NCBI GenBank assembly: GCA_027922465.2
Contig: BQMF02000376.1
Location: 372,001-436,000, forward strand
DNA from: Turritopsis dohrnii
Taxonomy: Eukaryota > Cnidaria > Hydrozoa > Anthoathecata > Oceaniidae
Direction of reading: 5' to 3'
DNA: 64,000 nucleotides
The translations under genes and the position numbers were made by a program. Below, piece by piece: positions 1 to 9,966 of the stretch (position 1 is the first letter of the stretch; every line of letters begins with the position of its first letter). Under the pieces are notes generated by a model. It was not told the DNA's origin. It did not search any database and saw nothing but the letters and a program-made list of their open reading frames with translations.

Positions 1-57
1 GCGTAGATATCAGGTTTAAATGAGGGCGTTCGCAACTATCTGCTATTATAACTTCAG

Positions 58-1509
58 GAACAACTTTCCATGTGGCTGTTCGATTATTGGATGAAAAATT
101 TACGGATGATTTGAACTTCCCCCAAAATCCTGTTTATCAAAGCTTAAAAAAACACGTGATGACAACTGTAAGATTGATTCTTTTTTCTTTGAGGCGTGGG
201 GAAGAGGTTGTTACACTTCATTCTTTCTTTCAGATTGCCGATGTCTACAAGAATGATAAAGATTATAAGCAAGTTGTGGTCATCAAGTTCAGGTAGGTCT
301 ACTCCTCCACATCATGCCAATTGCAAATGTTTCATAATGCTTTGTGACTGTTTTGTTCCCAGTGATAGCAAAGGCGGCAAAGATCCAGGCGATTCTGACA
401 AGCGGGATGAGTACGTTAATTTGTAAAGTTTTTATAAGTTATCCTAAAGACCAGGAAATTTTCATAACCGTCAATATTTTTAATTTGTTCAGCGTGGAGA
501 ACCCTGGGGTTGTTGTCGATTTTTATCTACGCTTTTACACGTCGTCGACGCATTTAGAAAAGCTTACAGAGGCTTTGCAATCAGGAAAGCTTGGTACTCA
601 CCCCGTATCGCCACTGTTTGTGAGAGCTTGTAAGTGAAATTTACTTTGTGTATTTTTGGATATCTTAAATTGTAGTAGCAAGTGAATTACGTTTTACAGA
701 AACTATACTTTAAACACGCGTTAATACTTTTTTTAGATCCTGCTGAGCCAAAAGGACGAGTTTGCACACCAGACTGCAAAATACAGTGTTATTCTTACTG
801 TGATGCAGGGTGTTGCCATTTAAACGTAATTCAACATATTGAATTACCACCAGAAGCATCGGTAGATTCTCTGCTAGGACAGCAACCTTGTCAAGGTGCT
901 TCCTGTTCACCGCAGCCTCCAGCAAAAATGCCATGCATAGGTGCAAGCTGTGCACCAGCAACACCATGTCAAGGATCTTCATGCGCACCACCACCACCAC
1001 CACCACCACCACCACAAATTTGTCAAGGCGTCACATGCATACAACCACAGCCGGCACCGCAAATGCCTTGTCAAGGAGCTTCTTGTCAACCTCTACTTCC
1101 CCAAATGCCGTGTCAGGGAGCAGCCTGCTCACCGCCACCAATGCCGCAGATGCCATGCCAAGGCCCATCATGTCAGCCTGCTAAGAAACCATGTCAAGGA
1201 GCAAGTTGTTTGCCGGCTCAAATACCGATGCAACCATGTCAAGGAGCATCTTGTGGTATGTCCATGCCAATGCCCGTGCAGCAGCCATGTCAAGGTGCAT
1301 CCTGCGGTGGACAGCCACCAATGATTCCAATGATGCCTATGGTTAATTATCCACAAATGCCACCACCTATGCTTTTGCCACAACCCTGTCCACCATCATG
1401 TAGTCAAGTTTGTGCGCCATCCTGTCCTAACCAATGCTGTGGTATGCAGCCACCGATGCAACCTCCTATGTTATTAGCACCAATGGGGTGTGGACCACGA
1501 GGGTGCTAG
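58..1509 (+). CDS. SEA domain plus minicollagen-type cysteine-rich protein (3' part of gene)
   Basis: Five exons are read: 58-167, 234-292, 363-410, 493-629 and 737-1509, all with GT/AG borders and compatible phases; the 5' end lies outside the window. Exons 1-4 encode an SEA-like domain: an N-terminal F-x-D-D-L stretch, then helices, then a strand reading P-G-V-V-V-D-F. The usual G-S cleavage serine is absent, so autoproteolysis is doubtful. Exon 5 opens with CTPDCKIQCYSYCDAGCC and ends with CPPSCSQVCAPSCPNQCC. Both match the CX3CX3CX3CX3CC pattern of minicollagen cysteine-rich domains, which crosslink nematocyst capsule walls. Between them lie ten C-x-G-x-x-C units (mostly PCQGASC) separated by Pro/Met/Gln linkers, one with nine prolines. 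There are no Gly-X-Y collagen repeats. Inferred role: a disulfide-crosslinked structural protein of the nematocyst wall or a related secreted matrix. Domain calls are by pattern. Confidence 0.8.
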
Positions 1510-1557
1510 TGGTTACCACAGGCATCCATAAAAATCATCGTACACAACATCTATGTA

Positions 1558-1563
1558 AATAAA
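1558..1563 (+). promoter_or_regulatory. Polyadenylation signal AATAAA
   Basis: AATAAA lies 49 bp after the stop codon of the minicollagen-like gene, in an AT-rich 3' UTR. It supports 1509 as the true end of that gene. Confidence 0.6.
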
Positions 1564-1699
1564 AGTTTTATAAAATACATGACACATCTACACATTTCAT
1601 AATTGAAGTTTGCTTTTATTACTGTCCTAATTCTTGTGTTTGTAGGTATTTGTATCTCCAACTTTGGCAACAGTAGGTAATAGTAATAACTAATGTAGT

Positions 1700-1805
1700 A
1701 TAGCATTCGCTATTTCGCTACTGTAAGAAATGTCATCATCATGGTTTACGAAGAAAGGTCATATTGGCGGTCTAAAGAACAGTAAATACGGGCTTCTGTA
1801 TTTGA
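1700..1805 (+). repeat. Dispersed repeat fragment, second copy inverted at 24235-24352
   Basis: About 100 bp including CATGGTTTACGAAGAAAGGT is found again in reverse complement near 24235-24352 with scattered differences. No coding content. It directly abuts the TC start of the Helitron-like element at 1806. Confidence 0.55.
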
Positions 1806-1950
1806 TCTATACGTATTAATATCTGATTCTCTGCCTGTCTGTTTGTTTGTCCGTTTGTTTGTCTGTCTGTCTGTTTGTCTGTCATGCAAAATGGTAGATG
1901 TGAGCTGTGAGAGACATCTGGGAGTCAGCAATGCGAAACCAATTTTTTTT
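1806..1950 (+). mobile_element. Helitron-like 5' fragment (+ orientation)
   Basis: Starts A|TCTATACGTATTAAT, then the TTTG/TCTG-rich tract and the CAAAATGGTAGATGTGA block typical of the family at 2958-7831. The rest of the element and its hairpin/CTAG 3' end are missing; the copy breaks off at an A/T-rich stretch near 1950. Confidence 0.6.
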
Positions 1951-2938
1951 TTAAATCCATTTTTTAATCATTTTTTAATGTAATGTACATTTTTTTCCCC
2001 TCTCGTTCGGTGCTCCCGACGAGCTACAAAATGTAAATTTCAGTCCAGAATATTTACTTTGACTGCAATGTCAAGAGGAATATCGTTCTTGTCAACATCC
2101 ACAAAGTGTTGCGATATCTTCCTTTCTCCTCTCAACGCACTCACTGTCGTACGAATCAATGTAAATGAAATCTTACGTCGAAGCCATGCTATCGTTTCGC
2201 CTTTAGATGTTCGTGTTTTTTTCGCAATCCTTTCTGCCAGTTTGCTTATAAAAATGGATGCTTCTCGAGCCATCCCTCCGGTTACGTTGAAGATCAAAGG
2301 AGTAAACGTTCCATGATCAACCATCGTGATTCTCTGATTGTACTTCCGTTTCTTCTTTTTCTCCAATGCAGTAAATGTTGACGAAATGGATTTGCTTAGA
2401 TACGTCTGAGCTGTTAGGTTCGTAACCTTTACGTCAAAGAATGCTCTTCTGTAACTTTGCCAAAATCCACGGGCGCTTACGTCTGCTCTTGCTTCGTCGG
2501 CTTTGACTGCTGAAGCTTTCAGATCTTTCGCTTCTCCCGTAATATCAAGAAGTGGTGGTTCTACGTTGACGTCATTGCAGCATTCACCGAGTAAATTTGC
2601 AAGAAGATCTCGTAGGTGGTTGTGGCGACAAATGACGTAGCCTCCAAGATGGCAATTTAAGGCATGCTGCAGTGAGAATTTCGCTTTACATGCCCAGTAC
2701 TGTGGAACATGCTGTAGTTCCCAATTGTAGCGAAGGTAAATAAGATCGAAAAATTCTTGCTTGTTCAGGGCATGTTGTTCTTCTTTTAACGGCAGAGTCG
2801 AGAGCCAGATTGAGGAGCCTTCAAGACGTGCAACTTCGTTTGCGTTTTCTTCTAATTGATTCATGGTTTCGCGTATTTGATAACTTCTTTGAGTTTTGTG
2901 CCTATTTTTCTAATTTGATATTCGCTAGAACTTCTTTC
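1951..2938 (-). mobile_element. 5'-truncated retrotransposon fragment with R2-like endonuclease domain
   Basis: Contains the domain read at 2040-2864 plus a probable 3' tail down to about 1950 and a short upstream remnant to about 2938. No target duplication was recognised, so the edges are approximate. Same family as 6246-7648, 11841-13740 and 20939-22151. Confidence 0.6.
2040..2864 (-). pseudogene. C-terminal endonuclease region of a non-LTR-type retroelement
   Basis: Open for 274 aa but only the C-terminal piece of a longer polyprotein. It shows the family landmarks: an RYNWEL stretch, a degenerate zinc-knuckle (C-x-A/C...H-A-L-x-C), R-H-N-x-L-R-D, an E-P about 20 residues on, A-R-A-D-V-S-A-R-G-F-W, and A-F-F-D-V-K-V. 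This order resembles the restriction-like endonuclease C-terminus of R2-type elements (CCHC knuckle followed by a PD-(D/E)XK-like core). The first knuckle cysteine pair is damaged (W-A-C-K-A-K), which suggests decay. Related to the products at 6372-7103 and 21297-22040. Endonuclease identity is inferred from motif order. Confidence 0.65.
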
Positions 2939-2957
2939 GATCGTGAATCATTTACGA

Positions 2958-3446
2958 CTAGCCGCCAAGGCGGCGTTGTTCGCCGCCCATTTTGAGCATG
3001 CGTTGACTTCACGAAAAATAAAATTAAAGAATTGGCAACCGAAAGTGTTCCCATGTTGTAGAGCTCGAAAAAATGATCAAAAAATGTATGGGATCGTTCC
3101 GCTACGATCAACCGTTACAGAAATATCATTGTTCAAAGATTTTGATGACGTCACAGATCCCTCCCCCCAAAAAATAGACCCAAATTTTTCGTCACCCCAT
3201 CCCCAGTATCGCGGACCCCAAAAAACGTCAGTTATCCCTATTGGTTATCGAGATAATTTTCCATAAACGTCGCATTCGATTAGGGTCTCAATACAATGGT
3301 TTCACACTGACGTCGCGCACAAGAAGAGAAATAATTTATGTGTGATCTTACATTGCTGACTCCCTGATTTCTTTCGCAGTTCACATCTACCATTTTGCGT
3401 GACTTACAAACAAACAGACAGACGGAGAATCGGCTATTGATATATA
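2958..3446 (-). mobile_element. Helitron-like non-autonomous element, array unit 1
   Basis: On the - strand it ends with the hairpin GCCGCC-TT-GGCGGC and terminal CTAG followed by T. The 5' side carries AGCCGATTCTC and a TCTG/TTTG tract, but reads TATATATC rather than TCTATATA at the junction. No Rep/helicase coding sequence. First of five head-to-tail units. Confidence 0.65.
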
Positions 3447-3975
3447 CTAGCCGCCAAGGCGACGTCGCTCGCCGTCCAGGTTCAGCCTGCGTTGTGCCAC
3501 CTCCGAAAGAGTTCACGAAAAATGGAATTAAGGAATTGCCAATAGAAAGTGTTACAATCTTGTAGAGCTCGAAATTCTGAGCAAGAAAATGTATGGGATC
3601 ATATGTCTATGACGCACCGTTACAGAGATATCGTCGATCAAAGAATTTGATGACGTCACACACCCGTCGCAAAAAAAATTTGGCCTAAATTTTTTCGTCA
3701 CTCCATAACCTGTATGGCGGACCCCAAAAAACGTCAGTTATCCCTATTGGTTACAGAGATAATTTTCCCTAAACATCGCATTCGATTAGGGTCTCAATAC
3801 AATGGTTTCACACTGACGTCGCACACAAGAAGAGAAATAATTTATGTGTGATCTTACATTGCTGACTCCCTTTCGCAGTTCACATCTACCATTTCGCGTG
3901 ACTTACAAATAAACAAACAAACAAACAAACAAACAAACAGACAGACAGACAGAGAATCGGCTATTAATACATAGA
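3447..3975 (-). mobile_element. Helitron-like non-autonomous element, array unit 2
   Basis: Same short subtype as unit 1: 3' hairpin GCCGCC/GGCG(T)C and CTAG at 3447-3450; 5' start TCTATGTATTAATAGCC at the 3975 side. Joined directly to units 1 and 3 without spacer. Confidence 0.65.
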
Positions 3976-4904
3976 TAGCCGCCAAGGCGGTGTCGCTCGC
4001 CGCCCATGTGCACCTGCTCTGTGTCACCCCGGAGACCCCAGTAAACCTCATATTTCTTGAAAAACGGCTCGTACAACCTGTGTTCAGAGGCAGATTCGAA
4101 ATCAAATATCAAATATCAGTTTAAACAATGGTTCCAAAAAACCCCAAATTTCATGATGTGTTACTTATTTATTTTTTAAAACAATCGTTAATCAGTACAA
4201 CAATACACTCAAAACGTAGGGAGAAAAAACTTCAACTTTTTATTAGCTTTTGTTTTAAAACAGTTACGCGCTCTAACATGGGTGCTATCAAACAGGGGGA
4301 AAATGGTTTCTCTTCTTAAAAAGTTCACACGGAGGAGAGAAAAAAGGCACGTGATAAATGAATAAATAGAATAAAGAAACGTTCGATCAGAACGCTTAAC
4401 AATTAAAAGAAGAAATTAATTTGTTAAAAGAAAAGCAAAAAAAAAAAAAAACGATTTTGTTTTGATATGATACTCTTTTTTACCTATCGGTTTTTAAACA
4501 ATTTGATTGCTCAAAAAAAAAGTTCACCCGTCTCAGACAGTCAGGCAAGAGTTAGTGGCAAACCGAACATATGCTGCCACGTTCTGTCATTGCTGCTTTT
4601 TGTCCAAAATGTTTAATCGGTTAGTTTCTTTGTATTTAGTTGATGTATTGTTTTCAAAGCCAAGTCAACGTGGAATATAAAACTAACAATAATAATAAAA
4701 ACGAAACGTTATTCCTATTAGTTCATCAGCCAAAAAAAGTCACGTTCGATTGGGGTTGCAATGTATTTGCTTCGAACTCACGTCGCACACAAAAAAGGAA
4801 ATAATTTCGCTCACAGCTTAATCTACCATTTTGCGTGACTTACAAACAAACAAACGAACAAACAAACAAACAGACAGACGGAGAATCGGCTTTTAATATA
4901 TAGA
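3976..4904 (-). mobile_element. Helitron-like non-autonomous element, array unit 3 (long subtype)
   Basis: Begins on the - strand with TCTATATATTAAAAGCC and ends with the GCCGCC hairpin; the last base of CTAG is changed, leaving CTA. The interior differs from units 1 and 2 and is shared with unit 4 and with 22415-23894. Non-coding. Confidence 0.65.
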
Positions 4905-5892
4905 CTAGCCGCCAAGGCGGCGTCGCTCGCCACCAATGTTCAGCCTGTGTTGTATCACCACCTGCTCCAAATTATTGCACTTAAAACCAGCGATAAGACT
5001 TCCTTTGCTGCTGCCTTTATCGCTAAATAAAGCTCGTTTGCATGTGAAGAGAAATACGTCCCTGGTGTTTCAAATCTTGCATGTTCTTAACTCAGCCGTT
5101 TATTGTCGCGGTCGCATTTAAAATGTCAGCAGACTTTCTTGCTTTACACAATGCATTCCGAACGTGAACTTCACGTGGTTTTTCTTTATGATTTTAAACC
5201 AATCAAATATCAGTTTAACAATACACTCAAAACGCAGAGAGAAAAAACTTTTCAACTTATTATTAGCTTCTGTGGGTGCTGTCAGAGGTAGGTGAAAAAA
5301 TGGTTTCTCTTAAAAAGATCACACGGGAGGAGAAAAAATGCACGTGCTAAATGAATGAAGCGAATCAAAAACGTTCGATCAGATTAAAATAGATTAAAAG
5401 AAATCGATTAAAAGAAATTAAGACAACTGTTAAGACAAAAGCAAAAAAATATTTTGTTTCATGATACTCTTTTTTTACCTATCGGTTTTTAAACATTTTG
5501 ATTGCTCGAAAAAAAGGTTTACCCGTCTCAGACAGTCAAGGATACGTTAGGATACACTGGCAAACCGAACATGCTATCACGTTCTGCCACTGATGCTTTT
5601 TGTCAAAAATGTTTAATCGGTTAGTTTCTTTGTATTTAGTTGATGTATTGTTTTCAAAGCCAAGTCAACGTGGAATATAAAACTAACAATAATAATAAAA
5701 ACGAAACGTTATTCCTATTAGTTCATCAGCCAAAAAAAGTCACGTTCGATTGGGGTTGCCATGTATTTGCTTCGAACTCACGTCGCACACAAATAAAGAA
5801 ATAATTTCACTCACAACTCAATCTACCATTTTGCGTGACTTACAAACAAACAAACAAACAGACAGACAGAGAATCGGCTATTAATATATAGA
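4905..5892 (-). mobile_element. Helitron-like non-autonomous element, array unit 4 (long subtype)
   Basis: CTAG at 4905-4908 preceded (on the - strand) by the GCCGCC/GGCGGC hairpin; 5' end TCTATATATTAATAGCC at 5892. Interior closely matches unit 3. Non-coding. Confidence 0.7.
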
Positions 5893-6371
5893 CTAGCCGC
5901 CAAAGCGGCGTCGCTCGCCGCCCATGTTCAGCATGCGTTGTGTCATCTTCAGATTTCACGAAAAATAAAATTAAGTAATTGGCAATAATAAATGTTCCCA
6001 TGTTGTGGGGCTCGAAAAACTGATCAAAAAAATGTATGGGAACGTTTTGCTACGACCAACCGCTACGGAAATATCGTCGATCAAAAATTTTGATGACGTC
6101 ACAGACCCGTCCCCCAAAAAAATTAGACCCAAATTTCTCGTCACCCTATCGCCTGTATCGCGGACCCCAAAAAACGTCAGTTATCCCTATTGGTTGCCGA
6201 GATAATTTTCCCTAAACGTCGCATTCGATTAGGGTCTCAATACAACATAAAATCCTAATCGATATTTACGTGAAAGTATACACAAAGCCAAATAATTACA
6301 AAACGGAGTATATATAATTACAAATTCCAAGTTGGTGCATCACACTTTGAATTGAGTTCCATCTTAAAGAG

Positions 6372-7103
6372 TCAAATCCTTTCGATGTCGATTTCGCTGC
6401 TATGATTTGACTTGAAATATGGCGATCTGGAGCCCCGCAGGCACAAAACACATGCACGAATTAGGTGAAAATTAATTCGTAATCTGAGCCAATTCATAAT
6501 CGCGCTATAGCTTACATTTCGTTTTTCGGCAATTTGCTCGGCAATTCGTTTGAATAAAACGCCACATTCTTTGCTCATGCCTCCGAAACAAGTGAACACC
6601 AATGGGGTGAATGAGGCTTGATCGACTGATGTAATACGTTTATTGTATGATCTTTTCTTTTCTTGCTCGTTGGCTCTGTGTGCAGCAGATAGCGTGGTTT
6701 TCTGGTAGGACTTGGCAGTGGGATTGAAGACCCTTACGTCAAAGAAAGCCATCTGACCTTTAGCCCAAACTCCTCTTGCTGCTACATCCACACGAGCTTC
6801 TTCGGATTTGATCGTACTAGCGGGAAGCGTTTCTCCCGTTAGAGGTGTCAAGGTTGGTTCCAGGTGTACGTCGTGGTAACACTCAGATAATAATTCGGCA
6901 GTGAAATTTCGAAGATCGTTGTGTCGGATTACGATAAATCCGCCTTTGGGACAAGACAGTGCATGATCGATAGTAAATGGTTTATCACATACACAACGCG
7001 ATGGTAGATTCTTCAATGGAATGCCGTACCGCAAATTAATGACATCCCAGAATTCTTGTTTTTGTAAGAAGAAGCCATTTTCTTTTATTGGTAGTGCAGT
7101 CAA
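6372..7103 (-). pseudogene. Zinc-knuckle and restriction-like endonuclease domain of retroelement
   Basis: 243 aa. Residues visible: C37-x-C39 with H47 and C51 (CCHC knuckle), R60-H-N-D-L-R65, E82-P, A-R104-V-D-V, F-F-D122-V-R-V, and a C-terminal W-L-R-L-R-I-N-F followed by L-C-L-R-G-S-R. The order and spacing fit an R2-type nuclease that would nick the target. It is a fragment: the polyprotein is broken by a frameshift/stop between this part and the segment at 7167-7640. The domain itself looks well preserved. Confidence 0.7.
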
Positions 7104-7166
7104 CCAGCTTGACGCTCCATTTTCTAGCGTAGCTTCGAGTGTTTTCAGTTTGATCGGGCAGGTGAT

Positions 7167-7640
7167 TTATGCCTTCACTTCTTCGAGTTGCGACTTGTGT
7201 CTCTCGACTTTCTCTCTTTTCAATTCATTTGCGATGGTGTTTTGTCGCTGCGCAGTATCTGGATCATACGTGTTGTCCTGTTCACAAACTTTGTTGACCA
7301 TCGCCTCAGTAATTTTTCGTGAGTTGGAATACTCAATCTTACATCTTTCTGATGGTATGGCAATTCCTAATCCACCAAGCTTTGCTGGAAGAGAAAACAA
7401 TTTTCTCTCTATATCGTTACATATGTACCCGTTTAATATAGCAAGGAGTAGGCTGTTTCTGATAGCATCTTCTAAAGGTTGGAGGTTATTTGAGATGTTT
7501 GGTATCGTTCTCATTACATAAGTATACTTGTGTTGCAGACCATGGGTAAAAGCAGAGTAAGCTGCGTGTGGATGGGTTTTAGCAATATCAGTCAAGTTAT
7601 AGATTTCATTGACCCATTCTGTGATTTTGTTGTTCACATA
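7167..7640 (-). pseudogene. RT-to-endonuclease linker of the same retroelement
   Basis: Open segment with H-P-H-A-A-Y-S-A-F-T-H-G followed by L-P-A-K-L-G-G-L-G-I, both conserved between the polymerase and endonuclease in this family (compare 11875-12213 and 20939-21252). The 5' truncation falls near 7640. The polymerase itself is absent. Confidence 0.6.
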
Positions 7641-7973
7641 TTCGTTTTTGGGTCTCAATACAATGGTTTCACACTGACGTCGCGCACAAGAAAAGAAATA
7701 ATTTATGTGTGATCTTACATTGCTGACTCCCCGATTTCTTTCGCAGTTCACATCTACCATTTTGCGTGACAGACGGACAAACAAACAAACAAACAAACAA
7801 ACAAACGGAGAATCGGCTATTAATATATAGATATGGCTTGGCTTCCGAAGATGGCGGATGTAAAACCGTCGTCGGAAGTTTAAAGTCGAAAAGAAGGTGG
7901 ACGACAAGGGCTACCAATCTTTGGAATTTGATAAAAAAATTTTCCGCTAACAACGCTTATCAACATAGAGAAG

Positions 7974-9157
7974 ATGAAACATCAAAATAAATTTCAAAAA
8001 TACGCAACATTCAACTGCCAAGGTTTAAACAGTAGTGTAAAGAAATTGTGTTTAGCTGACGACTTCATTCACCACAAGTTAACCGTGATGATGGTGCAAG
8101 AAACGCGCATCAAAGGTGAAGGAGTCTACAAAATCAAATCGTCCAAAGGTACCGTGCTACATTTATTCAACTCTAGACATAAATCAAGTTCATACGGAGG
8201 AACCGGTTTCGTTGTAACTGAAAGAAGTAAAGTGACTTTCAAACCAATATCCGAGAGAATAAGTATATTAACTGCCACGCTCAACAAACAAAAATACATA
8301 TTTATCAGCGCATATGCACCGACAAACGAAACAACCGTAAAAGAACCGAACAAGACACGGACTTTTTACGAAAACCTATCAGACATCATCAATAAGATAG
8401 GAAAAATGAAATACTCGTTATCGGTGGAGATTTCAATGCAAAAACAAAAATGACATATAGAGATCCATCATTATACAAAATTGTAGGAAACTTTGCCAAA
8501 AATACAATAAATGAAAACGGCGAAAGACTTATTGAACTCTGTAATATACATAATCTACGCATCACAAACACCTTTTTCAAGCATAAACCTATCCATCAAA
8601 CGACATGGCAATCACCAGCAGCCTATCAAAACAGAAATAACTCGAAAACAAATACACCACGTCTGAACCCATACAGAAATCAGATTGATTATATCCTCGT
8701 TAAAAACAATAACAAGGCCATCAAAATAATAGACTGTAAATCAATTATAGATAGAGTCACTATATCCGATCACAAGCCAGTTATCATGAGCACGAAGACG
8801 ACATATACAGAACAAAAACGGCCAAAACCAATCCAAAGATTAGATCTTCATCGTCTGTCCGTTCCCGATATCAGTAATCTATACAAAAAATCAGTTAAAA
8901 ACGAAATAAACAACCTTGAACAAAACCTCAACAACCTGGAACAGTGGACAAAGATCGTTAACATTCTGAAACAATCAGCCAAAACAACCATCGGCTACAA
9001 AGACAGATCGAAAAAAACCGGTAATCCCGACATTGTTATCCTTTCTGACATGCAGAGAGTCGTACAAAAGCAGATCGAATCCACCAGAAATGAGGTTTTA
9101 AAATCTAAAGGTACATCGTAATCGTATACTGACAGAAATCCATCGCGAAAATTTTGA
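7974..9157 (+). pseudogene. LINE endonuclease (exonuclease/endonuclease/phosphatase fold)
   Basis: Motifs in order: F-N-C-Q-G-L-N, M-M-V-Q-E-T-R (catalytic Glu), F-I-S-A-Y-A-P, then after a frameshift near 8408 G-G-D-F-N-A-K-T, N-Q-I-D-Y-I-L and S-D-H-K-P-V. These are the standard APE-type LINE endonuclease signatures, giving a nuclease that would nick the target for retrotransposition. The start at 7974 is simply the first ATG of the open segment. A coiled linker rich in N/Q/K follows and is cut by the insertion near 9155. Confidence 0.75.
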
Positions 9158-9966
9158 ACAAACATCTATTAAAGCAACTTTATTATTCTTTTGTACATAG
9201 TCACTTAAGCTATGCAAATGTCATATGGGCTAGCACACAAAAAAGTAAACTAACATCTCTTTTCCAACGTCAGAAGCATGCCATCAGGGTTATACACAAT
9301 AAAGATCGTTTTACTCATACAAAGCCTCTCTTTGCAGGATCCTTCATACCAACACTATACGAACTTAACATCTTCCAAACTCTAATTTTTATGTTAAAGT
9401 GCAAAACGAAGCAATCGCCATCTGTTTTTCATAGTCTTTACACGCTCAAACCCCAAAACAAATATACAACTCGAAATTCAAGAATTTTGCTTAAGCCGAT
9501 GTTCAAAAATAAGCTCAGTCAATTTAATATTTCATATCGTGGACCACACTTGTGGAATGCTCTCGTTTCATCATCGAATATTCTTTCAGATATTGAATAT
9601 GTTCCTCAATTTAAGAAATTATTAAAAACAATCAAATTTGAAAATATCCTTCAATATTTTTTATCAATTTTCAAGTCAAGTCTGGTTACATACTTATTCC
9701 TTTTTAACAGTTTGATAAAATTGTAAGATTGTAACATTTACGCTGTGTAATCACTCGGTTCTCGGCGATAAGATCATTCATGATCTTCTACGAGTTTCCC
9801 GTGTTACTTGAAACAATATGTACAAGAACGATCTATATTTCAGATAGTTTATGTAAACATTCTTATATCTACTATATATATATGATAAAGACTTTTAATT
9901 GAAAATTTTTTAACAGTTACGGACTTGTAATGTTTCTTAACTAAAAATATATCAATCAATCAATCA
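9155..9966 (+). mobile_element. 5'-truncated CR1/L2-like LINE fragment
   Basis: Encodes the C-terminal tail of a different LINE RT (9154-9726): N-K-H-L-L-K-Q-L-Y-Y-S-F, then S-H-L-S-Y-A-N-V-I-W, ending with G-P-H-L-W-N-A-L. A 3' UTR of about 240 bp follows and ends in ATCAATCAATCAATC repeats, a tail type seen in CR1/L2-like elements. The host LINE frame (E-I-H-R-E-N-F-E-Q / K-Q-E-E-N-M-K) resumes at once on the far side. A short duplication around GAACAA/GAAACAA is possible but not certain. Confidence 0.65.

Larger units (their letters stand above)
6246..7648 (-). mobile_element. 5'-truncated R2-like retroelement with 14-bp target duplication
   Basis: The direct repeat GGGTCTCAATACAA at 6232-6245 and 7649-7662 brackets the insert exactly, and the flanks rejoin into an uninterrupted Helitron unit. 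Only the 3' part of the element is present, as expected for target-primed reverse transcription. The 3' UTR is about 125 bp and has no long poly-A. Confidence 0.8.
5893..7831 (-). mobile_element. Helitron-like element, array unit 5, split by a retroelement
   Basis: 5' end A|TCTATATATTAATAGCC at 7831, 3' CTAG at 5893-5896 with the hairpin. It is interrupted by the retroelement at 6246-7648, which duplicated 14 bp of it. Without the insertion it is a short-subtype unit of about 520 bp like units 1 and 2. Confidence 0.7.

Noticed and set aside
941..1324. Histidine-rich frame overlapping the minicollagen-like exon
   Set aside because: It is the alternative reading of the CAC/CCA proline-coding tract; the real frame has the cysteine domains and splice phases.
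1746..1931. Thr/Asn/Lys-rich frame on the - strand, and its equivalents at 3854-4112 and 7669-7953
   Set aside because: These are translations of the TCTG/TTTG tract at Helitron 5' ends.
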